64,000 bases of DNA from CBDCWA01 sp965223255 (GTDB lineage: Bacteria; Pseudomonadota; Alphaproteobacteria; Rhizobiales; Hyphomicrobiaceae), in the NCBI GenBank assembly GCA_965223255.1, contig CBDCWA010000003.1:620001-684000 (forward strand). Direction: 5' to 3'. The position numbers and the translations under genes are program-made. This document shows positions 54,604 to 63,811 of this stretch, piece after piece (positions within the stretch are counted from its first letter, which is position 1; each line of letters starts with the position of its first letter). The notes beneath the pieces were generated by a model that searched no databases, had not been told where the DNA came from, and worked only from the letters and a program-made list of their open reading frames with translations.

Positions 54604-55122
54604 AAACGGTTTTCACGGAGCAAGACCTTGGAAAATGTCTGTTTAAGCGACACGCGAATGACTATCCCTTAATCTGAAAAGTCGATCCCCTAATCTGATC
54701 ACTAACAGGCGTTTTCGAACACAGTCATGTCACGCAACCACTGTGGTGGATAAACTGCGTGTTGATGACAACCGGCATAGTCGTATCGATTGACCAGGTC
54801 CCACTAGCAAATACATTCATTGTGATTAAGACTAACTTCGCTAGGACGCCAACCCATGTCGGCATCTATCCAGAGCAGGGATCGCCTTGAAACATATCTC
54901 GATTTTCGCCCGCCGCCGAATTTGAGTTGGGAATAATTTTCACTGTCTCGACCAATTCGCGCCTGCACCCAAAACAACCAAGTTCTTCTGATTCACAAGG
55001 GTTGCTGATCTCTGCAAGCGCGGATTGTTTTACAGCAAGACGACACCTCTGAAGTTTTCGACTTCCCAATAATGACTTTTAGTTTTCTAATACAGGCGTT
55101 GGCCTTATTGAAAGTGTAAGTC
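54604..55122. other. Intergenic region with a 14-base direct repeat
   Basis: No gene is recognised in these 519 bases. A near-perfect direct repeat, ATCCC(T/C)TAATCTGA, occurs at 54664-54677 and 54685-54698, 21 bases (two helical turns) apart. It may be a regulator-binding site upstream of the transport and catabolic operon. Confidence 0.45.
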
Positions 55123-55503
55123 ATGAAAGCGCTGCACCAGGCCCCTGTTGCACACAAGGTGCGGAGCCTAACCCGGTTAGAGAGCCCGGGCGGCAGACAG
55201 GTCGTGGTTCGGGACGACCACGCCTTCATCGCGAATATCGCATCGCCTGCCAGCACGACATTCATCGATATCACAAACATCGATCAACAAGAGATCGTCG
55301 CGACGCTCAATATGCCACTACTCACGCAGTCTTACAAACCGCACGTGGCCGGCGACTGTATGTTGGCAAACAACCAGAACTGCACACGGCACATGAAAGG
55401 CGCGGGCGAAAAGCTTCCGCAAACACCAGAGCGCCTATCGCAACATCTGGGGCGCGGTCCGTCCGATGGCTCGGAGGTCGATCTTATTTCCAAGCACCAA
55501 TAG
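55123..55503 (+). pseudogene. Truncated and diverged copy of the LVIVD-repeat gene
   Basis: The 126-residue frame matches the first about 125 residues of the protein at 59588-60907: VRSLTRLESPGGRQVVVRDDHAFIANI against VRRLGRIDVPGGGQVVVQGNLAFVGHI, and later CTRHMKGAGEKLPQTPERL against HTRHLRAAGRQLPAARERL. It then stops, and the remaining propeller (over 300 residues) is absent. Divergence is substantial, so the duplication is old. It lies 23 bases before the fbpA-like gene. Whether the fragment is translated is unclear. Confidence 0.75.
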
Positions 55504-55526
55504 TTAAACTTCGCGGAGGAAACAAA

Positions 55527-56588
55527 ATGAGAGCAAGAGCATACTCAAACGGAATTTCATTAGTAACAGCTGTCTCGATCGGGCTTTGTTTTGCGGTTCC
55601 GACAGTCATTGGCGCAGAACTTGGCAAATCAATCGATGAGGTCAAAGAACGAGCCAAGAGCGAGGGGCCCATCCAAATGGCAGTGACGTGGCGAAAGAAA
55701 CTACGCAAGGCGCTCGTCAAAGAAATCAAGAAAGCGACCGGCGTTAAAGTCAAAGTTACACGCGTACGCGGATTAGCAAGCCGCGAAAGGATTCTCAACG
55801 AAGCCATCGCGGGGGTGAACAAGTTTGACCTCGTCAACGTTTCAGGAGAGCTAAGAACACAGTACGAGAAGGCAGGTGTCATCATTCAGGCAGGTTGGGC
55901 GAAACTGTTCCCCAGTGCTGACCGGGATGCGTTCGACCCCAAAGGGTATTATGTAGCAACCAGTTTCAGCATGTACGGCATCATTTATAACACCAAGCTC
56001 GTGCCAAAAGATAAAGCACCGAAACAATGGTCAGACTGCATATCGCCCAAATGGAAAGGCAAGGTCGGTGTTATAACCCGCCCACGCGCCTATACCGCCC
56101 TATGGGTCGGCTGGGGGCGCAAGAAGAGCCTCGAATTTCACCGCAAGCTTAGAGCAAACAAGCCCATTTGGAGCAGAGGTCAGACAGACACCTCAACCAA
56201 GGTTTCAACCGGTGAGTTTCCGATTGCGTGTGGCCCCGGTCTGCACGGCTTGGTCAATGTGAAAACTCGCGATCCGTCCGCACCGCTTGAGTTTGTTTTC
56301 CCAAGCGATGTTCCGGTTCAGATTGGCGAAGCATTGGCTCTTATGAAGAACGCAAAGTCTCCCAATGCAGCCGCCCTCGTGGTAGGCTTCCTGGTCTCCA
56401 AGGCTGGCCAAAAGCACTATTACCTTCAAGGACGCGCGTCTCCATTCATCAAGGGTTCCCAGACTTGGAAAATGATGAAGGAAAAAAATGCCAAGCCTAT
56501 CTGGGGGGGCTGGTCCGCAGCCGGCAAAGCCGAAACGAAGGCAAGTGGCGAAATCATACAAGCCTGGGGGTTCCCCAAGGCGCGCTAG
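55527..56588 (+). CDS. Fbp-type ABC transporter substrate-binding protein
   Basis: The 353-residue protein has a signal peptide (about 1-30, ending VIGA) and the type-2 periplasmic binding fold of the AfuA/FbpA group: VTRVRGLASRERILNEA, KFDLVNVSGELRTQYEKAG, YYVATSFSMYGIIYNTKLVP and WSDCISPKWKGKVGV. Members bind ferric iron, polyamines, phosphonates or organic acids; the Tyr pair of ferric-binding proteins is not obvious. It is the first gene of the complete ABC set ending at 59539. Confidence 0.9.
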   Translation: MRARAYSNGISLVTAVSIGLCFAVPTVIGAELGKSIDEVKERAKSEGPIQMAVTWRKKLRKALVKEIKKATGVKVKVTRVRGLASRERILNEAIAGVNKFDLVNVSGELRTQYEKAGVIIQAGWAKLFPSADRDAFDPKGYYVATSFSMYGIIYNTKLVPKDKAPKQWSDCISPKWKGKVGVITRPRAYTALWVGWGRKKSLEFHRKLRANKPIWSRGQTDTSTKVSTGEFPIACGPGLHGLVNVKTRDPSAPLEFVFPSDVPVQIGEALALMKNAKSPNAAALVVGFLVSKAGQKHYYLQGRASPFIKGSQTWKMMKEKNAKPIWGGWSAAGKAETKASGEIIQAWGFPKAR

Positions 56589-56666
56589 CTGTATTGGCAT
56601 AGGCATGTCATCGCTCCTATTTGGTGCGATGACATGCGCCCAGTTCCCGCGCGAAGGACAAACGTC

Positions 56667-58436
56667 ATGGTTGCTCACGGCAGTGTGACAGATCGCGGTT
56701 ATATCGGCCCGCTAGCACGACTATGGGAAGCTACAAGGCGAAACTTTCTGATCGTCGCAGTTGTTCTCGTCCTGTCCTTTCTCATCTTGATTCCAGTTGC
56801 GAGACTGATCATCAATAGCTTTCTTGAAGGTCATCCATCAGTGCCCGAGGGATGGACCTTGGACAATTACAAGTCCGCCTACTCGATGCCGATTTTCTAC
56901 CAGTCGTTGGTGACGACAATTTGGATATCGGCAGTCGGTACGTTTCTCACCCTCGCAATTGCGATACTTTTCGCATGGCTGATTGAACGGACCGACATGC
57001 CTATGCGCAATCTCGCATGGGTATTGATATTGGTTCCGATGGCTATTCCAGGCGTCTTGTTCGCATTGGCCTGGACGCTCCTGCTTTCACCCAAGATCGG
57101 TGCGCTCAATGTCGTCATCCGCGAATTGCTCTTAATGATCGGCATCGCAATCAAAGAGGGACCGATAAACATTTACTCGCTTGGCGGCCTGATATTTCTC
57201 GACGGACTGCGCGGCGTGACGACCGTATTCCTCATGGTCGTTGGCTCTTTCAGGATGATGGACCCTGCGCTTGAAGAGGCGGCACGTGTCTCAAAAGCAG
57301 GAACATTTGCGACGTTCCTCCAAGTGACGCTTCCCGCCATGCTGCCCGCGATTATGGCGGCGGGCATGTACTCTTTCATATCCAGCATGGAAAGTTTCGA
57401 GGCGCCTTTGGCGGTTGGCTTGCCAGGCGGCATATTCGTGCTCTCGACCTTGATTTATTTCACAACACGCATCCAAGCGCCACTCGATTATGGCCTCGGA
57501 GCGGTCTTCGGTGTGACCTATATGCTGATCATGGTGTTATTGCTGATCGGCTATCGCAGAGTAATCAGGCATTCAGAGAAATATTCAACCATCACGGGCA
57601 AGGGCTTTAGGCCGCGTGTCATTTCGATCGGCAGATGGCGTTGGCCGGCGTTCTGCCTATTTCTCCTCTACTTTCTGCTCTCAGTGGTGGCACCATTCAT
57701 AATTTTAGCCTGGGCATCATTGTTGCCAAGTTACCGTGTGCCATCGGCGAGCGCGTTGTCACTCGTCAGTTTTGCCAACTACATTGAGGTTCTTGAGACC
57801 GATCGTGTCTTGAACGTCATTTGGAATACATTCCAACTGATGATTGTTTCGGCAACAGCAACCATGCTGTTTGCATTCGTCACGTCCTGGGTGATTGTCC
57901 GCTCCCAGGTGCGCGGCACGGCATTTCTCGACAGCTTTGTTTTTCTACCGCATGCAATCCCGGGGATCGTTATCGCATTGGCACTTTTGATGGCGTACCT
58001 CAGCCCGCCCCTTCGCTACCTTGGCCTCTACGGTTCCATGTCCATTCTCATTATGGGCCTTGTTGTCTCGTATATCTCGTTTGGAACTCGGCTGATGAAC
58101 AGCGCGATCATGCAGGTCCAAAAAGAGTTGGAACAGGCGGCCTACGTGAGCGGCGCGACCACCCTCCGTGCGATGTTCGCGATCACGCTGCCGTTATTGT
58201 TTCCGGCTTTTGCGGCTGGCTGGATTTGGGTTGCCGTACATGCGCTGCGATCATTTTCAATTCCGCTAATGCTGGCGAGCCGCGAGAATGAGGTATTTGC
58301 AGTTCTGTTGTGGGAGTATTGGGAGGAAGGGTCAGCGACACTCTCTTCGGCATTGGGCGTCATGATGATACTGGTGCTCATCCCGCTTACGCTCCTTCTC
58401 CGCCGTTTCGTCATGCGATTGAGCGAGCAGCGTTAG
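56667..58436 (+). CDS. Fused Fbp-type ABC permease
   Basis: From ATG at 56667 (GAAGGA upstream) the protein is 589 residues with about 12 transmembrane helices in two BPD permease halves. The EAA-type loops are visible in both halves: near 200 (ALEEAARVSKAGTFATFLQVTLPAMLPA) and near 480 (ELEQAAYVSGATTLRAMFAITLPLLFPA). This is the FbpB/AfuB layout, one polypeptide forming both permease subunits. The downstream ATPase starts 11 bases after the stop. It carries the ligand of the binding protein at 55527 across the inner membrane. Confidence 0.95.
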   Translation: MVAHGSVTDRGYIGPLARLWEATRRNFLIVAVVLVLSFLILIPVARLIINSFLEGHPSVPEGWTLDNYKSAYSMPIFYQSLVTTIWISAVGTFLTLAIAILFAWLIERTDMPMRNLAWVLILVPMAIPGVLFALAWTLLLSPKIGALNVVIRELLLMIGIAIKEGPINIYSLGGLIFLDGLRGVTTVFLMVVGSFRMMDPALEEAARVSKAGTFATFLQVTLPAMLPAIMAAGMYSFISSMESFEAPLAVGLPGGIFVLSTLIYFTTRIQAPLDYGLGAVFGVTYMLIMVLLLIGYRRVIRHSEKYSTITGKGFRPRVISIGRWRWPAFCLFLLYFLLSVVAPFIILAWASLLPSYRVPSASALSLVSFANYIEVLETDRVLNVIWNTFQLMIVSATATMLFAFVTSWVIVRSQVRGTAFLDSFVFLPHAIPGIVIALALLMAYLSPPLRYLGLYGSMSILIMGLVVSYISFGTRLMNSAIMQVQKELEQAAYVSGATTLRAMFAITLPLLFPAFAAGWIWVAVHALRSFSIPLMLASRENEVFAVLLWEYWEEGSATLSSALGVMMILVLIPLTLLLRRFVMRLSEQR

Positions 58437-58447
58437 GGCATCGGGCA

Positions 58448-59539
58448 ATGAAAGTAAGCGTCAAAAATCTCCGCAAAAATTTTCGCTCCTCGGATGGCGA
58501 CGTCGAAGCCCTAAGAGGCGTCAGTTTTGAAATCGAGGAAGGCTGTTTTTATACGCTGCTCGGACCCTCCGGCTGTGGCAAGTCAACGACCCTCAGATGC
58601 ATCGCAGGTCTTGAAAACCCGACAGCGGGCGAGATCGTGCTTGGTGATCAGGTCGTCGCCTCAAACAAGCGGATTGTCCCGGCCAATGAACGGCCAATTG
58701 GTATGGTGTTCCAGTCATATGCGATCTGGCCGCACATGACTGTATTCAACAATGTCGCCTTTCCGCTGAAGCAAAGGAAATCCTTTATCCCGAAAGCCGA
58801 ACGATCGGAGCGGGTGATGGAAACGCTAAAGCTCGTGCAGATGGAGACCTATGCGGACCGGCCTGCGCCGTTCCTGTCGGGTGGCCAGCAGCAGCGCGTT
58901 GCACTAGCGCGCGCGCTCGTCTCGCGGCCAGAGGTGCTGCTTCTGGATGAACCCTTGTCCAACCTCGATGCAAAGCTACGCGACGAATTGCGGATGGAGA
59001 TCAAGGAGCTCACGCGACGATTGGGCATTACCAGCGTCTACGTAACTCATGACCAACTGGAAGCGCTCACTATGTCAGATCGGATAGCGGTGATGAACGA
59101 AGGGCGCATACTCCAGGAGGGGAGCCCAAACCACATCTATCTGCGACCGAAGCACCGCTTTGTTGCTGAGTTTGTCGGCGTCGTCAATTTCCTGGAAGGA
59201 CGTGTCAAACAGATGCACGGACAGAACCTTGCGGAGATCGAAACGGACGCCGGGAATTTTCTCTGTTCTGTCGATTCTGACATTAACGCTAACCATGATG
59301 TCATTATATCCGTTCGTCCAGAAAGCCTCAGGATTGACTCAAGCCCTAGCGAAAACTCCATCAATCATTTCGAAGCGAAAATTGTGCGCACAACATTTCT
59401 GGGCGAGTCCTTAGACTGTCAGTTATCGGCAAACGGTCAGGCCCTCAGGGCGAAGTTGGATCCGACAGTGGAAGCAAAAGTTGGGGCACAATTGTCGTTG
59501 TCATTCACGCCGCAGGCCTGCACCGTCTTTCGATCCTAA
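58448..59539 (+). CDS. ABC transporter ATPase with TOBE domain
   Basis: ATG at 58448 gives a 363-residue protein: Walker A GPSGCGKSTT (about 40-49), Q-loop VFQSYAIWPHMT, signature LSGGQQQRVALARAL (about 141), Walker B VLLLDEPLSNLD and the H-loop VYVTHD. The C-terminal 120 residues form a TOBE domain (FLEGRVKQ, then IISVRPESLRI and FLGESLDCQL). This is the PotA/FbpC type of importer ATPase. The start at 58448 is preferred over upstream codons because it gives the conserved KVSVKNLRKNF beginning. Confidence 0.95.
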   Translation: MKVSVKNLRKNFRSSDGDVEALRGVSFEIEEGCFYTLLGPSGCGKSTTLRCIAGLENPTAGEIVLGDQVVASNKRIVPANERPIGMVFQSYAIWPHMTVFNNVAFPLKQRKSFIPKAERSERVMETLKLVQMETYADRPAPFLSGGQQQRVALARALVSRPEVLLLDEPLSNLDAKLRDELRMEIKELTRRLGITSVYVTHDQLEALTMSDRIAVMNEGRILQEGSPNHIYLRPKHRFVAEFVGVVNFLEGRVKQMHGQNLAEIETDAGNFLCSVDSDINANHDVIISVRPESLRIDSSPSENSINHFEAKIVRTTFLGESLDCQLSANGQALRAKLDPTVEAKVGAQLSLSFTPQACTVFRS

Positions 59540-59587
59540 GGCTAACACGTACACCTGTGGGCGCGGCGCATAAAAGGAGATGCAATC

Positions 59588-60907
59588 ATGGATGGAAAGC
59601 CAATTGATGACGTAGCAATGAACGTAAGGCGTCTCGGTCGAATTGATGTCCCCGGCGGTGGTCAGGTGGTTGTCCAAGGAAACCTTGCATTTGTCGGCCA
59701 CATAGCCCCGCCGGCCGGCACTTCGATCATCGACATCTCTGATATTGCCAACCCCAAAGTCATCGGCAAATTGGAGATGGAGATTGGCAACCACTCCCAT
59801 AAAGTGCGCGTGCACGACAATATCATGCTCATCAACAACGAGGATCATACGCGCCATCTGAGAGCCGCAGGCCGGCAGTTGCCAGCCGCCCGCGAGCGCC
59901 TCACCAAGGAGCTTGGACGTGCGCCGACAGACGACGAGCTGGCGGCTGAGTTCAACTATAAAGCAGCCGACCTGCCGGCGATTGAAAAGGCCGCCAAGAC
60001 CGAATACGACGCCGGCGGTCTGCGCGTATTTGATATCGCTGACCCGACCAATCCCAAGGAATTGGCCTTTTACAAGACTCATGGCAACGGTGTGCACCGG
60101 TTCGATTTCGATGGAAAATATGCCTATATTTCAACCGGTGTAGAGGGATACGCGCGCAACATTGTGGTTATCCTCGACCTGACCGACCCGTCGAACCCGA
60201 AGGAGGTCTCGCGCTGGTGGCTGCCGGGCCAATGGACGGCGGGTGGCGAAAAGGCAGACTGGGGCGGTCTTCGCTTTGAATGCCACCATCCAATTCGTTT
60301 TGGGGACCGTCTCTACGTCAGCTATCACGCTGCGGGCATGGTCATCCTGGACATCAGCGATATCACCAAGCCGAAAATGCTTTCGCACTACAATTATCAT
60401 CCACCGTTCCGCCCGAGTACGCATACCTATGCGCGAATGCCATTCCAGCTTGGCGGCCGCGACATCGCAGTTGTCGTCGATGAACAACCTGGCCGCCCGC
60501 GGCCAGGCCAGGTTCCGGCATTCATGTGGATCTTCGACGTCACCGACGAAACCGATCCTCAACCGCTTTCCAGTTACACGGTTTCGGAAGAGGACACGCC
60601 CTATCGCCTCGGCGAACTTGATCCGCGGGTCGCCAGATTCGGTGCCCACCAGTGTCACGAACGCATGCGGGACAGCCTCGTTTATATCGCGTGGTTCAGA
60701 GGCGGATTGCGTATTGTCGATATTGCCGATCCGACCGGCCCGGTAGAGGTTGGATATTTCATTCCCCGTCCTGCCGATGGAACACAGACTGTGCAGTCGA
60801 ATGATGTCTATGTCGATGAAAAGGGCCGTATCTTCCTCATCGATCGCTTCAAAGGGCTCGAAATCTTGGAATACACAGGCCCGGTCGGGCAGACGCAGGC
60901 ATGGTAA
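59588..60907 (+). CDS. LVIVD-repeat beta-propeller protein
   Basis: The 439-residue protein is built of LVIVD-type repeats, visible as FDIADPTNPKELAFY, LDLTDPSNPKEVSRWW, LDISDITKPKMLSHY, FDVTDETDPQPLSSY and VDIADPTGPVEVGYF. These repeats form a surface beta-propeller. Conserved His residues (FECHHP, GAHQCHE) could bind metal. No signal peptide is visible. Relatives are found in organic-acid and aromatic degradation clusters without a firmly known role. AAAGGAGA precedes the ATG, and the fumarylacetoacetate-hydrolase-family gene follows 49 bases later. Confidence 0.88.
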   Translation: MDGKPIDDVAMNVRRLGRIDVPGGGQVVVQGNLAFVGHIAPPAGTSIIDISDIANPKVIGKLEMEIGNHSHKVRVHDNIMLINNEDHTRHLRAAGRQLPAARERLTKELGRAPTDDELAAEFNYKAADLPAIEKAAKTEYDAGGLRVFDIADPTNPKELAFYKTHGNGVHRFDFDGKYAYISTGVEGYARNIVVILDLTDPSNPKEVSRWWLPGQWTAGGEKADWGGLRFECHHPIRFGDRLYVSYHAAGMVILDISDITKPKMLSHYNYHPPFRPSTHTYARMPFQLGGRDIAVVVDEQPGRPRPGQVPAFMWIFDVTDETDPQPLSSYTVSEEDTPYRLGELDPRVARFGAHQCHERMRDSLVYIAWFRGGLRIVDIADPTGPVEVGYFIPRPADGTQTVQSNDVYVDEKGRIFLIDRFKGLEILEYTGPVGQTQAW

Positions 60908-60956
60908 TAGGCCGCGGGGTCGCTGACCCCATTAGCTGACAAGGAGCTGGCAATAC

Positions 60957-61895
60957 ATGAAGCTATTACATTTCGACGACTATAAGCTTGGTGTCCTCAA
61001 CGGCGACAACGTTATAGATATTTCATCAGTTGTCAGTGACATCCCGCAACTAACCGCCCAGGACAGGATCAAGGGCCTAATCGAAAATTTTGCCGCCTAC
61101 CGGGATAAGATCGAGGCCTATGCGGCAGGAAACGAAGGCGTGCCGCTGACCTCCGTACGCATTCGGCCCCCGCTGCCTAAACCAGGCAACATCGACTGCA
61201 TGGCCGTCAATTACATGGAAGACGGCACGCGCGACAAGCCCGCCCAAATCAACGCGTTCATGAAAACGTCCAGTGCCGTCATTGGCAATGGCGACACGAT
61301 GGTATTGCCAGATGTCGGCGCCAGCATTTTCGAGGGAGAGGCGGAGCTTGCCATTGTCATTGGCAAGCGGGCCAGCAACGTCTCGGAAGCCGAGGCAATG
61401 GATTATATCTTTGGTTATACGAATTTTATTGATGGTTCTGCACGCGGTCTGCCGCCGCCGGGAAACACATTCTACCAATCGAAATCCCGCGCAACTTTCG
61501 CACCAATGGGCCCTTATATCGTCACAAAGGACGAGATTGCAGACCCGCAAAGCCTCCAGGTGCGCCTTTGGAATAACAATTCTCTTATGCAGGACTTCAA
61601 CACGGATGATATGGCCCACAAGATACCGCATTGCATCTCATGGGTGAGCTCCGTACACACCCTTGAGCCTGGTGACGTGTTGGCCACGGGAACAAACCAC
61701 CGCGGCTTGAACCCGTTTATGGATGGGGACAAAGTTGAGTTGGAGATCGACGGTCTGGGGCGGCTGATGTTCAACGTCGAAGACAAGCTGAAACGAACAT
61801 GGGCGCGTCTCACCCGCCTGCAACATGCAGACAGTGGGGCCGAGGGCGGCCACACACCACAGCTCACGGGCAAGTACTCAAACAACGACTTATAG
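60957..61895 (+). CDS. Fumarylacetoacetate hydrolase family protein
   Basis: The 312-residue protein has an N-terminal domain and an FAH catalytic domain: LPKPGNIDCMAVNYMEDG, the metal-binding FEGEAELAIVIGKRAS with two Glu, FIDGSARGLP, FYQSKSRATFAPMGPYIV, SSVHTLEPGDVLATGTNHRG and GLGRLMF. The family cleaves C-C bonds in diketo acids, decarboxylates oxaloacetate or isomerises 2-hydroxymuconate-type acids with Mg2+. It sits next to an alpha/beta hydrolase and a transporter, so it probably acts in catabolism of an imported acid. Confidence 0.94.
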   Translation: MKLLHFDDYKLGVLNGDNVIDISSVVSDIPQLTAQDRIKGLIENFAAYRDKIEAYAAGNEGVPLTSVRIRPPLPKPGNIDCMAVNYMEDGTRDKPAQINAFMKTSSAVIGNGDTMVLPDVGASIFEGEAELAIVIGKRASNVSEAEAMDYIFGYTNFIDGSARGLPPPGNTFYQSKSRATFAPMGPYIVTKDEIADPQSLQVRLWNNNSLMQDFNTDDMAHKIPHCISWVSSVHTLEPGDVLATGTNHRGLNPFMDGDKVELEIDGLGRLMFNVEDKLKRTWARLTRLQHADSGAEGGHTPQLTGKYSNNDL

Positions 61896-61961
61896 AATGC
61901 GCAAAAATCCAATCCAAATTCGTAGCTAAACCAAACACAAAACATGCAAAGGAACGGCCCG

Positions 61962-62825
61962 ATGACAGCCGACTATGATCCAAACGCAAATTTTGAAATC
62001 AAGATTTGGGAAGAGGACTTCAGAGAGGTCCCAACGCGAATGCTGCTCGCCAGAATTTGTCAACCGGTCGGTGACGGGCCGTTTCCGGTCTTGCTCGATC
62101 TGCACGGTGGCGCCTGGGCCTCCAAGGACCGCTACGCCAATGTGGCAATGGCCGAAGCCATGGCGCGTAGCGGCATCCTGACAGTATCCGTGGATCTTCG
62201 CCTGAGCGGCGAAGCCCCGTATCCGGCATCGGTACAAGACGCAAACTACGCCGTTCGCTGGTTGAAGATGAAAGCGCCCGGTTGGAATGGCAATCCGGCC
62301 ACGCTGGGCGTGCTCGGCAGTTCTTCTGGCGGCCATGTGGCTCTGTTGCTCGGCATGCGGCCGCAAGATACGCGTTACAACAAACTGCCGTTAGAAGGAC
62401 ATTCCAGAATTGACGCGCAAGTCTGCTACGTGGCTGCGCGTTCACCGATCAGCGATCCGTTGGCGCGTTACAACAATGCGCGCGCAAAAGGACGCGAGCA
62501 AATGGTGCAACGCCATCACGTGTATTTCGATCCTTTCAGTGCGATTGAGGAAGGCAATCCGCAGATGATCCTCGATCGCAAAGAGCCGGTTGAGTTACCA
62601 CCGCTGCTGATCATGCAGGGTGGACTTGATGACAATGTCTTACCCGCCTTTCAGTTGAAATTCAGAGACTCTTATCGGGACGCGGGTGGCGAATGTGAGC
62701 TTTCGGTCTTCGAGGGCTGCAGCCACTTATGGGTGCTCGAACCTGGGCCCGACACAGATCGCGCTCACGAAATGCTTAAGGCGTTCATCGCGCGCCAACT
62801 TAGCGCTCTGCAGCAAGCGGCCTGA
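61962..62825 (+). CDS. Alpha/beta hydrolase, esterase type
   Basis: From ATG at 61962 (AGGA upstream) the protein is 287 residues. It has the oxyanion-hole motif DLHGGAW, nucleophile elbow GSSSGG, the acid in GLDDNVLP and the catalytic His in GCSHLW, all in the order expected for the HGG esterase/lipase group. It would hydrolyse an ester or carbamate. It is the last gene of the plus-strand cluster, 66 bases after the FAH-family gene. ATG at 61944 is an alternative start. Confidence 0.93.
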   Translation: MTADYDPNANFEIKIWEEDFREVPTRMLLARICQPVGDGPFPVLLDLHGGAWASKDRYANVAMAEAMARSGILTVSVDLRLSGEAPYPASVQDANYAVRWLKMKAPGWNGNPATLGVLGSSSGGHVALLLGMRPQDTRYNKLPLEGHSRIDAQVCYVAARSPISDPLARYNNARAKGREQMVQRHHVYFDPFSAIEEGNPQMILDRKEPVELPPLLIMQGGLDDNVLPAFQLKFRDSYRDAGGECELSVFEGCSHLWVLEPGPDTDRAHEMLKAFIARQLSALQQAA

Positions 62826-63061
62826 GAGTGTAAAGTTAGATTCGATGCCAGCCGGCTACAACTCCGCGGATGGCATAATTCTGACTAAGCATCTCAATAG
62901 CCAGTTGCAATATTTGTCCGCTATATGGCCCATCGCTACCGTCAACCGAACTATGGGCGGCGTCGGCTCTCGGTGGAATGCCGGAATTCGACGCCGGTTT
63001 AGTCTGCTGTCGGAGGTCTAGCCGACATCACCGACGTTGGGGTCAAACGACGTTCATGACC

Positions 63062-63466
63062 CTAACCGGAAGTGGTTGGAAGCGATGATCGCTGCAGCCA
63101 AATGGCCAGGCAGACGAGTGCAATCGTGACAACGTGGAATATTACGAGAGTGTCCAAGTAGCGGACCTCCTCCGGCGGGCGAGCCAACTCCTCGGGAACA
63201 TCAATGATCCATGAGCGAAACAAGGTGTAGAGAACGATCTGGCTTACCGCCGCCGCGAAAAATGCGAAATAACCGGCTCGCCATCCAAGTACCAATCCAA
63301 TCACTACGGTTATATCTAAGATCAAATAGACAACGTCGAGGACTTGCCATTTCAGTGGCGCGCGTACCCAATCAAAGCCGCTGAAACCAGCCATGTTTAA
63401 TACGTGCACGACTGCTCCGTATGCGTAAAACGCAGCGACAACCCAGAGAATAGTTTTTGCGACCAT
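63062..63466 (-). CDS. Four-helix membrane protein of unknown function
   Basis: The 134-residue protein has four hydrophobic segments (about 5-25, 45-62, 70-90 and 108-127) with HVLNMAGFSGFDWVRAPLKW between the first two. It resembles small DoxX/DUF6163-like membrane proteins in length and topology, but no family is firmly recognised. It is transcribed opposite to the catabolic cluster. Confidence 0.7.
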   Translation of the reverse strand: MVAKTILWVVAAFYAYGAVVHVLNMAGFSGFDWVRAPLKWQVLDVVYLILDITVVIGLVLGWRAGYFAFFAAAVSQIVLYTLFRSWIIDVPEELARPPEEVRYLDTLVIFHVVTIALVCLAIWLQRSSLPTTSG

Positions 63467-63811
63467 CGTCGTTCGTCAGTCGGGGATTGAAACTCGTTGC
63501 TCGGTCAACAGCATCTTTGCACAGGCTCCAACTTGTGCCAATTGGCCAACGATAGGCGATCTCGGGTCGGACGCCTTACTGTTTCGTTTGTCGCATTGCG
63601 GCTACTGACGTCAGACCGGACGCGATTTGTTCGCCTCGGCCTCTTCTATCTTGACCCATTGCAGAACAACACTGGAGACATTTACGGAGGTGCTCAGCAA
63701 TCTCGGTATGGCTTCTCGGAAGTCAGTTTTCGTCGCCGTCACCCTTTTGATGATGCCCTTTACGGTCCACGATATTCCAGTGTTGCCCACGAGAATACGA
63801 GATTAGACCTG
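63467..63811. other. No gene recognised
   Basis: This 345-base gap between two minus-strand genes contains no recognisable frame or repeat. It should hold the promoter for 63062-63466. Confidence 0.5.
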
